Assembly: GCA_934098515.1 (NCBI GenBank)
Contig: CAKOOK010000012.1
Location: 1-36,150, forward strand
Reading direction: 5' to 3'
Length of the DNA stretch: 36,150 nt
Source: an uncultured Bacilli bacterium
GTDB taxonomy: Bacteria; Bacillota_I; Bacilli_A; RF39; UBA660
Shown one piece after another: positions 24,541-33,255 of the stretch. The position numbers and the translations under genes are program-made. Each line of letters opens with the position of its first letter. Position 1 is the first letter of the stretch. Below the pieces are notes generated by a model. That model was not told the DNA's origin and searched no databases. It saw nothing but the letters and a program-made list of their open reading frames with translations.

Positions 24541-25113
24541 ATGGTCTTAATTCCAAATATTATTGAGAAAAGTATTAGTGGTGAGAAGATTTATGATATT
24601 TATACGAAGTTACTTAGTAGTCGTATTATTTTTTTAAATGGTGAAATTGATGATAATATGGCAGGTTTAATTATTTCCGAACTTCTTTATTTAGATTCAC
24701 TTAATCATGAAGATATTTATATCTATATCAGTAGCCCAGGAGGTTCGGTTACTAGTGGAATGAGTATTTTTGATACGATGAATTATGTTAAGAGTGACGT
24801 TTCAACAGTAGCTTGTGGAATGTGTGCAAGTATGGCGGCAATTATTCTTGCTAATGGCACTAAGGGTAAACGGCTTATCTTGCCTAACTCTGAAGTGATG
24901 ATTCATCAGGTTCTAGGTGGTACTCAAGGACAAGCCACAGAAATCAAGATACAAGCTGAAAGAATTCTTAGTCTGAAGAAAAAACTTAATAGTATTTTAG
25001 CAAGTCTTACAGGTCAAAGTATCAAAAAAATAGATAATGATACAGAAAGAGATCATTATCTAAATAGTTCTGAAGCACTAGAGTATGGCATAGTAGATAA
25101 AGTACTTAATTAA
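24541..25113 (+). CDS. clpP: ATP-dependent Clp protease proteolytic subunit
   Basis: ClpP forms the barrel-shaped serine protease that works with ClpX or ClpC. The catalytic triad is clear: Ser97 in GMCASMAA, His122 in MIHQVLGG, and Asp171 in NDTERDHYL. The length of 190 aa is normal, with no propeptide of note. AGGTG lies upstream of the ATG. It is the only plus-strand gene between 11.6 and 33.9 kb. Its stop overlaps the stop of the convergent gene at 25106 within the palindrome TTAATTAA, and I see no hairpin between them. Confidence 0.96.
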   Translation: MVLIPNIIEKSISGEKIYDIYTKLLSSRIIFLNGEIDDNMAGLIISELLYLDSLNHEDIYIYISSPGGSVTSGMSIFDTMNYVKSDVSTVACGMCASMAAIILANGTKGKRLILPNSEVMIHQVLGGTQGQATEIKIQAERILSLKKKLNSILASLTGQSIKKIDNDTERDHYLNSSEALEYGIVDKVLN

Positions 25114-26236
25114 CCCAATTTAAATCAATTGCTTTACTTCTTGAAACGTTTCCTGAAGCATCTTTAGCCCATACATAATATGTTCCTTTTTTAGTAATTT
25201 GATAATTTAGTTTATCAAATTTTTTTGTGTTATCAATTATTATCCAACTTGTTGGTTTAGATACAGTTTTTGTTACAGCATAAGCTACTACTCCTGATTC
25301 TTCATCAGTTATTTCCCCTTTAATTATTTTATTATCTTTATCAAACTCACCAATATTTATTACCGGAGGCGTATTATCAATATTTGTAATATTAATTTCT
25401 TTTTTAGTCATATTACCAGATAAGTCCTTAACACAGATATACCATAACCCGTTTTCATTAATCTCGCCATCTATTTTATTACCAGTTACATTTTGATAAT
25501 TTTTACAAGTTTTAGAAATACTGTATGATGCAAGTCCAGAATCTTCATCAGCAATATTAGCACTTACCCTAATACTATTTTGATATTTTTCTTTATTATA
25601 ATTTATATCGGTTATTAAAGGGGCCTTATCATCAACAACAATTACATTAGTCTTATATTCTTTTTCCTTAAAAATGTAGGTTATCTCATAAAGACCAATT
25701 TCATCTAAATTATATTCTTCTTTTAATTTTACATTATCCAAAGTTAAGTAGTTATCTATTATTTTTCCATCATAAACAAAAGCAAGTGATGTTGTATTTA
25801 AAATGTCTTTTAAACTTAGTTCTTTGTTACTTAAATTTTTAATAATGTTTTTTGTAAAAAAGCCACTATCATATTTTGATGGATATGTTACAGATATATT
25901 TTCATATTCATCTAAAGTTATACCAATTTTATCATTTAAAGCTGACTTTTTAGTTTTAGGATTTTTAATATCATTATTTAGATATGAATCATTTACTAAA
26001 TCCTCTACTTTTAAGTTGATATAAGCATAGTCATTTTTTAGTTTCTCTACAATATCTTTATGGTTATCTAAATATTTATATGTACTATCTGTTATTAACA
26101 TTTCATAGTCACTATATTTTCTAATTTTTTCTTTTTTAAAATAATTAAATATTATTAAGAATATACTTACAATTATTAATAGAGCAGTTATAATTACTGC
26201 AATATATTCGATATATGAGCGATCTTTATTTCTCAT
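25106..26236 (-). CDS. Membrane-anchored protein with two Ig-like repeats
   Basis: This 376-residue protein has one N-terminal membrane helix (about 11-31) and a long extracellular part. The C-terminal 170 residues hold two similar Ig-like/fibronectin-like modules with the pattern D..(A/P)P.I ... DE(D/E)SG...Y...K ... G.(W/Y)Y..(V/A)KD.(S)GN; the repeats begin near residues 203 and 287. Such modules are common in Bacillota surface adhesins and wall proteins. I know no specific name for it. It follows the 104-aa gene by two bases at the end of the ruv-que-tgt cluster. No sortase motif is visible, so it is probably held by the N-terminal helix. Confidence 0.75.
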   Translation of the reverse strand: MRNKDRSYIEYIAVIITALLIIVSIFLIIFNYFKKEKIRKYSDYEMLITDSTYKYLDNHKDIVEKLKNDYAYINLKVEDLVNDSYLNNDIKNPKTKKSALNDKIGITLDEYENISVTYPSKYDSGFFTKNIIKNLSNKELSLKDILNTTSLAFVYDGKIIDNYLTLDNVKLKEEYNLDEIGLYEITYIFKEKEYKTNVIVVDDKAPLITDINYNKEKYQNSIRVSANIADEDSGLASYSISKTCKNYQNVTGNKIDGEINENGLWYICVKDLSGNMTKKEINITNIDNTPPVINIGEFDKDNKIIKGEITDEESGVVAYAVTKTVSKPTSWIIIDNTKKFDKLNYQITKKGTYYVWAKDASGNVSRSKAIDLNWVN

Positions 26237-26238
26237 TA

Positions 26239-26553
26239 TTACTCTCCTTTTTCTTTACAGAATGTAATATTTTTATCTTTTTTTATTAAACAAAGTGATG
26301 AATCAATTGGTTCTTTAGTTATCGGGTCAATTACTTCTTCAAGGTATCCTCTATCGTATAGATCTTTCAAGGTTATTTCACCATCACATTCAGTTTTTTG
26401 ATAACATACTTTAGCTGCTTCTTTTATTTTATTATAGACAACTGTATACTGTCTATCATGATGATCTTTAACTGTTTTACTAATGCCAAGAAGTAAAAAT
26501 ACACTTACACCAATTAATAAAATACTTAAAATTAAATTATTCTTTTTCACCAT
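26239..26553 (-). CDS. Single-pass extracytoplasmic protein, 104 aa, unknown family
   Basis: One N-terminal membrane helix (about residues 6-25) is followed by a soluble part with four cysteines (KVCYQKTEC, SLCLI, TFC) and the segment 'ITLKDLYDRGYLEEVIDPITKEP'. That pattern, a helix after the membrane anchor then 'L..L...GYL...(D/N)P', resembles the small pseudopilin-like or minor surface proteins of Bacillota, but I cannot name it. The disulfide-capable cysteines suggest it lies outside the membrane. It overlaps the end of tgt by 17 bases and precedes the Ig-like gene by two, so the two surface genes likely act together. The start could be ATG at 26553 or GTG three bases later. Confidence 0.7.
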   Translation of the reverse strand: MVKKNNLILSILLIGVSVFLLLGISKTVKDHHDRQYTVVYNKIKEAAKVCYQKTECDGEITLKDLYDRGYLEEVIDPITKEPIDSSLCLIKKDKNITFCKEKGE

Positions 26554-27655
26554 AGTAGTTCTTAATAAACTCCTCTCTATATTCTAAAAGAGTATCATTT
26601 TTGATTGCTTCTCTTAGCTCTTTAGTTAAGTTTATGAGATAGTTTATATTATGAATTGAAAGAAGTCTTGCTCCAAACGTTTCATCACAGTTAATTAAAT
26701 GTTTAATATAGGCTTTTGTATAATGTTTGCAAGCATAACAATCACATTCACTACTTATTGGCGTAAAGTCTTCTTTATATTTAGCATTTTTTAAATTTAT
26801 CTTTCCATATTTTGTTAAAGCATGACCATGACGTGCAAGTCTTGTTGGTGATACACAGTCAAAGATATCAATACCACGAATAACATTTTCAACAATATCA
26901 ATTGGATCTCCTACACCCATTAGGTATCTTACTTTGTTTTCTGGTAAATATTTAGTAGCATAACTCACCATCTTATACATGGTCGGTTTATCTTCACCAA
27001 CACTAGTACCACCTACTGAGTATCCATCAAAATCCATTTCAGCTAATTTAAGAGCACATTCTTTTCTTAAGTCTTCATACTCTCCACCTTGAACGATACC
27101 AAATAAACTTTGTCTTGGATTATTAAAGACATCTTTACCTCTTTTAGCCCATCTTAGAGTTCTTTCCATAGATTTTTTACAGTATTCATAAGATGCTGGC
27201 CAGCCAATACATTCATCAAAACTCATCGCAATATCACTATCTAATTTATTTTGAATTTCAATACTTTTTTCAGGTGTTAAAAATAGAGCATCCCCATTAT
27301 ACTGATTTTTAAATTTTACACCTTCTTCAGAGATATCTTTTGGTTTCGCTAAACTAAATACTTGAAAACCACCACTATCTGTTAAAATTGGGCCATCCCA
27401 GTTCATAAACTTATGTAAACCACCAGCCTTTGCTACAACATCCTCTCCAGGCCTTAGCCATAAATGATAAGTATTTGCTAGGATTATTCCGGCATCGCAA
27501 GCCTTTAGTTCTTCTGGTGATAAAGTTTTTACAGTCGCTTGAGTTCCTACTGGCATAAACATAGGTGTATCAAATGTTCCATAATTTGTCTTAATTTTTC
27601 CTAGTCTTGCTCCTGTATTTTTTTCTTTTTTAATTAATGTATATTCTATTTTCAT
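26537..27655 (-). CDS. tgt: Queuine/preQ1 tRNA-guanine transglycosylase
   Basis: Tgt exchanges G34 of GUN-anticodon tRNAs (Asp, Asn, His, Tyr) for preQ1, the first tRNA-bound step of queuosine synthesis. The active-site Asp93 is in LTDSGGFQVFSL, the nucleophile Asp lies in 'GIDIFDCVSPTRLAR', and the zinc site is CDCYACKHYTKAYIKHLI. The 372-aa length is standard. GGAGTGA precedes the ATG. It lies 11 bases after queA, the enzyme for the next step. Confidence 0.96.
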   Translation of the reverse strand: MKIEYTLIKKEKNTGARLGKIKTNYGTFDTPMFMPVGTQATVKTLSPEELKACDAGIILANTYHLWLRPGEDVVAKAGGLHKFMNWDGPILTDSGGFQVFSLAKPKDISEEGVKFKNQYNGDALFLTPEKSIEIQNKLDSDIAMSFDECIGWPASYEYCKKSMERTLRWAKRGKDVFNNPRQSLFGIVQGGEYEDLRKECALKLAEMDFDGYSVGGTSVGEDKPTMYKMVSYATKYLPENKVRYLMGVGDPIDIVENVIRGIDIFDCVSPTRLARHGHALTKYGKINLKNAKYKEDFTPISSECDCYACKHYTKAYIKHLINCDETFGARLLSIHNINYLINLTKELREAIKNDTLLEYREEFIKNYYGEKE

Positions 27656-27666
27656 AAGTCACTCCT

Positions 27667-28692
27667 TTATTTTATTAACATAGCATCTCCAAAACTAAAG
27701 AAACGATATTTCATTTTAACAGCTTCATTATAAGCATTTAAGATATTTTCTTTACTTGAGAAAGCTGATACTAACATTACTAATGTACTTTTTGGTAAGT
27801 GAAAATTTGTAATAAGGCCATCAATTCCTTTAAATTTAAATCCTGGGTAAATAAAGATGCTTGTATCTCCACTTGCTGGAACAAACTTTTCATTAGTTTG
27901 CATAATTGTTTCTAAAGTTCTTACACTGGTAGTACCAACAGCATAAATCTTACCACCTTTTTCTCTAATCTCATTAAGAGTATCTGCGGCTTCTTTAGTC
28001 ATTATATAGTGTTCTTTATGCATGACATGTTTAGTAACGTCTTCCACACTAACAGGTCTAAACGTACCAAGTCCAACATGTAAAGTAATATGCACTATCT
28101 TGATGCCTTTTTCCTCTATTTTCTTAAGTAATTCTGGAGTAAAATGCAAGCCAGCAGTTGGCGCTGCAGCAGATCCATATTCTTTGGCATATACAGTTTG
28201 GTACATATCTTTGTTTTCTAGTTTTTCATGAATATAAGGTGGTAGTGGCATGGTTCCTAATTTCTCTAAAATTTCCATTAGGATGCCATTATAAATTAGT
28301 TCTACTTCTGTTATACCTTCTTCTTTGATTTTGATTACTTTGGCTTTTAGAGAGCCATCACCAAAGGTTATGATTGTTCCTTCTTTTAGCCTTTTTTGCG
28401 GTTTTGCTAGGCACTTCCAAATATCTTTTTCTTCAGGATTTAAAAGCAGTAACTCAATAACTGCACCAGTTTCCTCTTTAATGCCAATAATTCTTGCTGG
28501 AATAACTTTAGTATCATTTATTACTAAAGCGTCTCCTTTATTAAGATAATCTATTACATCATAAAAGTGTTTATGAGTAAGATCTCCGGTTATCCTATCC
28601 ATTACAAGAAGTCTACTTTCATCTCTCTTTTCTAATGGAGTTTGAGCAATAAGTTCTTTTGGTAAATAATAATCAAATTCTTCTGTTTTCAT
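27667..28692 (-). CDS. queA: S-adenosylmethionine:tRNA ribosyltransferase-isomerase
   Basis: QueA converts preQ1 in tRNA to epoxyqueuosine using the ribose of SAM. Family blocks are clear: FDYYLPKELIAQTPLEKRDE at the start, 'VINDTKVIPARI', 'GSAAAPTAGLHFTPELL' and 'THVGLGTFRPV'-like sequence near 205, and 'GLITNFHLPKSTLVMLVSAF' near the end. The length of 341 aa is normal. Its start lies inside the 3' end of the 127-aa gene (20-base overlap), so it is translated in the same unit. preQ1 must come from elsewhere: no queC, queD, queE or queF genes are in the window. Confidence 0.96.
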   Translation of the reverse strand: MKTEEFDYYLPKELIAQTPLEKRDESRLLVMDRITGDLTHKHFYDVIDYLNKGDALVINDTKVIPARIIGIKEETGAVIELLLLNPEEKDIWKCLAKPQKRLKEGTIITFGDGSLKAKVIKIKEEGITEVELIYNGILMEILEKLGTMPLPPYIHEKLENKDMYQTVYAKEYGSAAAPTAGLHFTPELLKKIEEKGIKIVHITLHVGLGTFRPVSVEDVTKHVMHKEHYIMTKEAADTLNEIREKGGKIYAVGTTSVRTLETIMQTNEKFVPASGDTSIFIYPGFKFKGIDGLITNFHLPKSTLVMLVSAFSSKENILNAYNEAVKMKYRFFSFGDAMLIK

Positions 28693-29056
28693 TTTTAACT
28701 ACACTTCTTTCTGTTAATAAATTTATAATTGTTTCATAATTCGGATAGTCTTCTACTTTCACTCCCATAAGGGTTTCAGTTAGTCTTATTAATTTCTCTA
28801 TAGGTGCCTTTAATATATCTGCTCCATAATAATCACAAGCATAAATAATTGATAGGATTCCATCTTTTTGATCTCTCTTGCTTTTAACTATTTCAAGAAT
28901 ATAATCTATATGGTCACGAAGTCTATCTAACTGACGATAACTTAAACTAGATAAACTATCAATAGAAGCCATTTTTATTATATCTTCAGTATTTTCTGGT
29001 ACTATCCAACTAATTCTTCTTTTGATTGGTTTTATGCGATCTGCTTCTTTTGCCAT
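28673..29056 (-). CDS. Unknown 127-aa soluble protein between dfrA and queA
   Basis: I do not recognise this protein. It is soluble and mostly helical in appearance, with a basic start (DRIKPIKRRISWIVPENTED), a charged central helix (RQLDRLRDHIDYILEIVKSKRD) and a hydrophobic part (GILSIIYACDYYGADI). No catalytic motif or cysteine cluster is seen; there is one Cys. A clear GGAGG lies before the ATG. Its overlap with queA and its place after dfrA say it is a genuine part of the operon. Confidence 0.7.
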   Translation of the reverse strand: MAKEADRIKPIKRRISWIVPENTEDIIKMASIDSLSSLSYRQLDRLRDHIDYILEIVKSKRDQKDGILSIIYACDYYGADILKAPIEKLIRLTETLMGVKVEDYPNYETIINLLTERSVVKNENRRI

Positions 29057-29099
29057 AAAGATTCCTCCATAAGTTATTATAAAACAAAAAGACCTTGTT

Positions 29100-29585
29100 T
29101 TAAAGCCTTTTCGTGTATTTCATGAATATAAAATTTACTCCATCCTCAGTGCATTTTTTGATTATTTCAGCATCATATAGTGTTTTATCAAACTCTGGAA
29201 AGAAAGTATCTGCTTCTTTTTCCAAATCAACTAAAGTTAAATAAAGATATTTACAATATGGTAGAAACTCTTTATAGATTTTAGCACCACCAATAATAAA
29301 ACATTCCTCATCTGTTCTTTTTATATAATCTAAAATTTCTTTTTTAGTGTGCATTACAGTAGCACCATCTACTTTGTAAGATTCATTTGATGATAAGATA
29401 ATATGCTTTCTTCCTTTTAAAAGTCCAGGAAGTGATTCAAAGGTTTTTCTTCCCATAATTATAGTTTTATTTGCTGTGGTCTCCCTAAAGAATTTCATAT
29501 CTTCTTTTAAATGCCATAATAAATGATTATCAATTCCGAGTTCATTATTTTTGCCAATGGCTGCTATTAATGATAAATTATCCAT
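29100..29585 (-). CDS. dfrA: Dihydrofolate reductase
   Basis: DHFR reduces dihydrofolate with NADPH and so recycles the DHF made by ThyA. The 161-residue sequence has SLIAAIGKNNELGIDNHLLW, the acidic active-site residue Asp29 (HLKEDMKFFRETT), IIMGRKTFESLP for the NADPH site, ILSS, and the FIIGGAKIYKEFLP motif. It begins four bases after the thyA stop without a strong ribosome binding site, which suggests translational coupling. It is co-transcribed with thyA and glyA. Confidence 0.95.
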   Translation of the reverse strand: MDNLSLIAAIGKNNELGIDNHLLWHLKEDMKFFRETTANKTIIMGRKTFESLPGLLKGRKHIILSSNESYKVDGATVMHTKKEILDYIKRTDEECFIIGGAKIYKEFLPYCKYLYLTLVDLEKEADTFFPEFDKTLYDAEIIKKCTEDGVNFIFMKYTKRL

Positions 29586-29589
29586 AACA

Positions 29590-30489
29590 CTACTGAGCTA
29601 TTGGGAATTTGATAGGTCCCATATGTTCATATCCTACTACTTTAATATCTTTTAAATCTTTACTATTATCAAATTTGAAGAAATCTGTTACCTCAGGATT
29701 AATCCATAATGTTGGAGCTTTAATATCATCGTTTGTTTTTGATCTTTCAATCTGCTCTTTAATACCATCTATTTGATTTACATAAATGTGTGCATCTTTA
29801 ATACTCCAATCAATTGTTCCTGGTTTTAGTCCAGTTACATGAGCAATTAGTGATAGTAAAACAGCATACTGAGTTACATTAAATGGCAAGCCTAGTGGAA
29901 CATCACAACTTCTTTGGTGAACCCATAGATTTATTTTTCCATCTGTTACATCCCATTCACTTGACCATACACATGATGGTAAAACAGCCGTATCTAAATA
30001 ATCATTTTGCCACAAACTCATTACCATACGTCGATCAGTCGGATTATTTTTAATTGTATCAATTAGATTTTGCGTTAGTTTAAACTTATTTGTAATATAA
30101 CCATATGCTGTACCAATTGTATGAGCATATTCTTTAGGAAATTTTCTTACTACTTCTTTTTTAACGTACTTGCCGTTCTCTACAACATTTTGAGTTGCTT
30201 TCCATAAGCCTTCTTCATCAATCTCCCATTCATCCCAAATATGAACATTACGTTCTTGAAGCCATCTAACATCATTAGACTGTGCTTGGTAAATCCATAA
30301 CATTTCAATTATTGCTTGTCTAAAGAAAAGCTGCTTAGTAGCAAGAACAGGAAACTCTTCACTTAAATCAAAATGCAAATGATATGATGGTATTTTAATC
30401 GTATCTATCCCCGTTCTATTTTGAACTCTTACTCCTTCATCCAATATTTTTGTGCATAATTTAATATATTCTTTATCCCATTTAGTCAT
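29590..30489 (-). CDS. thyA: Thymidylate synthase (ThyA)
   Basis: ThyA methylates dUMP to dTMP using methylene-THF and yields DHF. Seen are the N-terminal RTGIDT and 'FPVLATKQLFFRQAIIEMLW', HIWDEW, 'DRRMVMSLWQ', the catalytic Cys in LPSCVWSSEW, QRSCDVPLGLPFNVTQYA and 'KDAHIYVNQID'. At 299 aa it is longer than the common 264-aa form. The residue after the catalytic Cys is Val and not the more usual His; from memory this also holds for the Bacillus/phi3T ThyA class. The ending MGPIKFPIAQ matches the family C-terminus. One base separates it from the glyA stop. Confidence 0.95.
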   Translation of the reverse strand: MTKWDKEYIKLCTKILDEGVRVQNRTGIDTIKIPSYHLHFDLSEEFPVLATKQLFFRQAIIEMLWIYQAQSNDVRWLQERNVHIWDEWEIDEEGLWKATQNVVENGKYVKKEVVRKFPKEYAHTIGTAYGYITNKFKLTQNLIDTIKNNPTDRRMVMSLWQNDYLDTAVLPSCVWSSEWDVTDGKINLWVHQRSCDVPLGLPFNVTQYAVLLSLIAHVTGLKPGTIDWSIKDAHIYVNQIDGIKEQIERSKTNDDIKAPTLWINPEVTDFFKFDNSKDLKDIKVVGYEHMGPIKFPIAQ

Positions 30490-30490
30490 G

Positions 30491-31723
30491 TTATACTTCC
30501 TTTCTATATAGTGGATGACTACTTGTTAATCTTAATACTTGTTTTCTTAAATTATCTAAAACCTCTTCATTATCTTTATTTCTTAAAGCCTCAATTATGA
30601 TGATACCTACTTCTTCAAAGTCCTCAGTAGTAAATCCTCTCGTAGTCATTGCTGGAGTACCAATTCTTAAACCTGATGTTTTAAATGGACTTTCAGTATC
30701 ATTTGGTATAGTATTTTTGTTGGTTGTAATGTTTATCTTATCAAGGATAGTTTCGGCTTCCTTACCAGTTATTCCAAAAGAAGATTTCACATCAATAAGC
30801 ATTAAGTGATTATCAGTTCCACCTGAAATAACTTTAACTCCATTATCCATAAATACCTTACTTAATGCTTTAGCATTTTTAATAATATTTGTAGTATAGT
30901 CTTTAAAACTAGGTTCCATTGCTTCATAGAAACATTGTGCTTTAGCAGCAATTACATGCATGAGTGGTCCACCTTGTATTCCTGGAAAGATTGTTTTATT
31001 AATCTTAGTTATAATCTCCTCATCATTAGTTAAGATAAGTCCACCTCTAGGCCCTCTTAAAGTCTTATGAGTAGTAGTTGTTATAACATCAGCATATGGT
31101 ACTGGTGATGGATGTAAACCAGTAGCTACTAGCCCAGCAATATGTGCCATATCTACCATTAAATAAGCTCCTACTTCATTAGCTATCTCTCTAAACTTAG
31201 CAAAGTCAATCATTCTTGAGTAAGCACTTGCTCCAGCAATAATCATTTTTGGTTTAGTTTCTAAAGCGATATTTCTTAATTCATTATAATCAATAATACC
31301 ACTTTCTTTATCAACTGTATAAGAAACAATATTATATTCCTTACCACTAAAATTCATCGGATGACCATGAGTTAAATGACCACCATTTGATAAATCCATC
31401 CCCAAAACAGTATCACCTATATTAAGCAAAGCCTTATATACAGCCATATTTGCTGATGACCCCGAGTGTGGTTGTACGTTAGCATATCTTACATGAAATA
31501 GCCTGCAAGCATAATCAATTGCTAAGTTCTCAATTTCATCAATATAAGTGCATCCTCCATAATACTTTTTACCAGGATATCCTTCAGCATACTTATTTGT
31601 TAAGATACTTCCTTGTAGTTTCAAGATATCTTTTGATACATAGTTTTCACTTGCAATAAGTTCAATATTTTCTTCTTGCCTTTGTGTTTCCTTTCTTAGT
31701 AAACTTGAAATTTTTCGATCCAT
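30491..31723 (-). CDS. glyA: Serine hydroxymethyltransferase
   Basis: This PLP enzyme converts serine and THF to glycine and 5,10-methylene-THF, the cofactor thyA uses next door. The family blocks ELIASENYVS, KYAEGYPGKKYYGG, 'QPHSGSSANMAVY' and the Schiff-base Lys220 in TTTTHKTLRGPRGG are all present. The length of 410 aa is standard. Its ATG overlaps the ruvB stop by one base (TAATG), with AAGGAGG inside the ruvB end, so it is coupled to ruvB. Confidence 0.97.
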   Translation of the reverse strand: MDRKISSLLRKETQRQEENIELIASENYVSKDILKLQGSILTNKYAEGYPGKKYYGGCTYIDEIENLAIDYACRLFHVRYANVQPHSGSSANMAVYKALLNIGDTVLGMDLSNGGHLTHGHPMNFSGKEYNIVSYTVDKESGIIDYNELRNIALETKPKMIIAGASAYSRMIDFAKFREIANEVGAYLMVDMAHIAGLVATGLHPSPVPYADVITTTTHKTLRGPRGGLILTNDEEIITKINKTIFPGIQGGPLMHVIAAKAQCFYEAMEPSFKDYTTNIIKNAKALSKVFMDNGVKVISGGTDNHLMLIDVKSSFGITGKEAETILDKINITTNKNTIPNDTESPFKTSGLRIGTPAMTTRGFTTEDFEEVGIIIIEALRNKDNEEVLDNLRKQVLRLTSSHPLYRKEV

Positions 31724-32718
31724 TATAATAATCCTCCTTTAATGTGATTGTAACTTTTATCAGTAGCCATTCTTCCTCTAGGTGTCCTTTTTAAGAATCC
31801 TTCTTGCATAAGGTATGGCTCCACAACATCTTCTAGTGTAGAAACTTCTTCACCAATTGATGAAGCAATAGTTTCAACACCAACTGGTCCCCCATTAAAT
31901 TTATAAATTAAACTTTCTAAATACTCAATATCAATTTGATCTAAACCATAATTATCCACTTTTAATCTATCTAAAGCTTCCATAGTTGTTTCTAAATCTA
32001 TTTCTTCTAATCCTTTTACCTGAGCAAAATCTCTTACCCTTTTAAATAATCTATTAGCAATTCTTGGAGTTTTACGACTCCTTTTAGAAAGCTCAGCTGC
32101 TGCTTCATTATTTATTTTCATGTTTAAAACACGACTAGTTCTTTCAATTATTTTTTGAAGTTCTTCGTCCGTATAATAGTTTAGTTTTGCAACGATACCA
32201 AATCTATCTCTTAAGGGTGCAGAGATATCTCCTGCCCTAGTCGTTGCACCAACTAAGGTAAATGGTGGAAGGTCTATTTTGATGCTCCTGCTACTTCCCT
32301 CACTACCAACTACTATATCTAGTTCAAAATCCTCCATTGCTGGATATAAAATTTCTTCAATAAATTTAGGTATGCGGTGTATTTCATCTATAAATAAGAC
32401 GTCGCCTGGTTCTAATGTACTTAAAACAGCTGCTAAATCACCACTTTTTTCTAAAGAAGGCCCAGTGGTTGTTTTAATATTAGCACCAAGTTCATTTGCA
32501 ATAATATGTGCCAAAGTTGTTTTACCAAGTCCTGGGGGACCATAAAGTAAAACGTGATCTAAGGATTCACCTCTCATTTTAGCAGCCTCAACAAAGACAC
32601 GAATATTTTCTTTTACTTCATTTTGACCAATATATTCATCTAATACTTGGGGTCTTAATGTTTCTTCTAGGTTATTATCACTAGGTAATTCTTCGCTTGT
32701 TATTACTCTTTCTTCCAT
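31723..32718 (-). CDS. ruvB: Holliday junction branch migration helicase RuvB
   Basis: RuvB is the hexameric AAA+ motor that drives branch migration with RuvA. The Walker A motif YGPPGLGKTT is at 59-68, Walker B DVLFIDEIHRIP follows, then sensor 1 (VGATTRAGDIS), the arginine finger region (LRDRFG) and a C-terminal winged helix ending 'GFLKRTPRGRMAT'. At 331 aa it is of normal length. It follows the HAD gene with no spare base, with only a weak ribosome binding site. Confidence 0.97.
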   Translation of the reverse strand: MEERVITSEELPSDNNLEETLRPQVLDEYIGQNEVKENIRVFVEAAKMRGESLDHVLLYGPPGLGKTTLAHIIANELGANIKTTTGPSLEKSGDLAAVLSTLEPGDVLFIDEIHRIPKFIEEILYPAMEDFELDIVVGSEGSSRSIKIDLPPFTLVGATTRAGDISAPLRDRFGIVAKLNYYTDEELQKIIERTSRVLNMKINNEAAAELSKRSRKTPRIANRLFKRVRDFAQVKGLEEIDLETTMEALDRLKVDNYGLDQIDIEYLESLIYKFNGGPVGVETIASSIGEEVSTLEDVVEPYLMQEGFLKRTPRGRMATDKSYNHIKGGLL

Positions 32719-33252
32719 TTAATTACTTCTTTCTATAATATAGTTTGCTATATCTAGCCAGTTACTAAAAATTAAATGTTCACTTTCCTTCTTTTCGTTT
32801 GTATACCAAATAGTTTGAATTCCATATTTTTTTACTTCGTCCAAAACCTTTTCTTTATCGTCAATGAAATATGATACATTTAACTCTTTAGCAATTTTCC
32901 CCTTTTTATTTTGTTTATAATAGATTTCATCGTACGGTAAATCATATTTTTTAAGCATATCTATACTAGCTTTTTCATATTCATAATTTAAATCATACCC
33001 ACGAGCTGTAATAATAACAATCTTAAACCCATGCTCCTTAAACATACTAAAAGCCTCTTTCACATAAGGTTTTAAAGTTAAATTACTTTGAATATTGTAA
33101 GCATGTTTTTCTAGAAATGCTTTAACATCTTTATTTTTAATATCATCACAGTAGTCATTAAATTCCAAATTAGGTGCATATTTTTTTACATATTTAAGTG
33201 CCTCATCATGCGTATTTGTAATTGTTTCATCTATATCAATACCAATTATCAT
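32719..33252 (-). CDS. HAD-family 5'-nucleotidase-like protein (NT5C type)
   Basis: The 177-residue protein shows the HAD motifs in order: DIDETIT (residues 5-11, nucleophile and acid Asp), IITAR (motif II), a Lys in 'KKGKIAKEL', and YFIDDKEKVLDE (motif III). The layout and length match the NT5C-type deoxyribonucleotidase-like family (PF06941), which dephosphorylates nucleoside monophosphates such as dTMP or dUMP, though many bacterial members are uncharacterised. It lies between ruvA and ruvB, genes that are usually adjacent, and upstream of thyA. A role in trimming dTMP/dUMP pools is therefore attractive, but inference. GAGGTAGG precedes the ATG. Confidence 0.8.
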   Translation of the reverse strand: MIIGIDIDETITNTHDEALKYVKKYAPNLEFNDYCDDIKNKDVKAFLEKHAYNIQSNLTLKPYVKEAFSMFKEHGFKIVIITARGYDLNYEYEKASIDMLKKYDLPYDEIYYKQNKKGKIAKELNVSYFIDDKEKVLDEVKKYGIQTIWYTNEKKESEHLIFSNWLDIANYIIERSN

Positions 33253-33255
33253 AAC

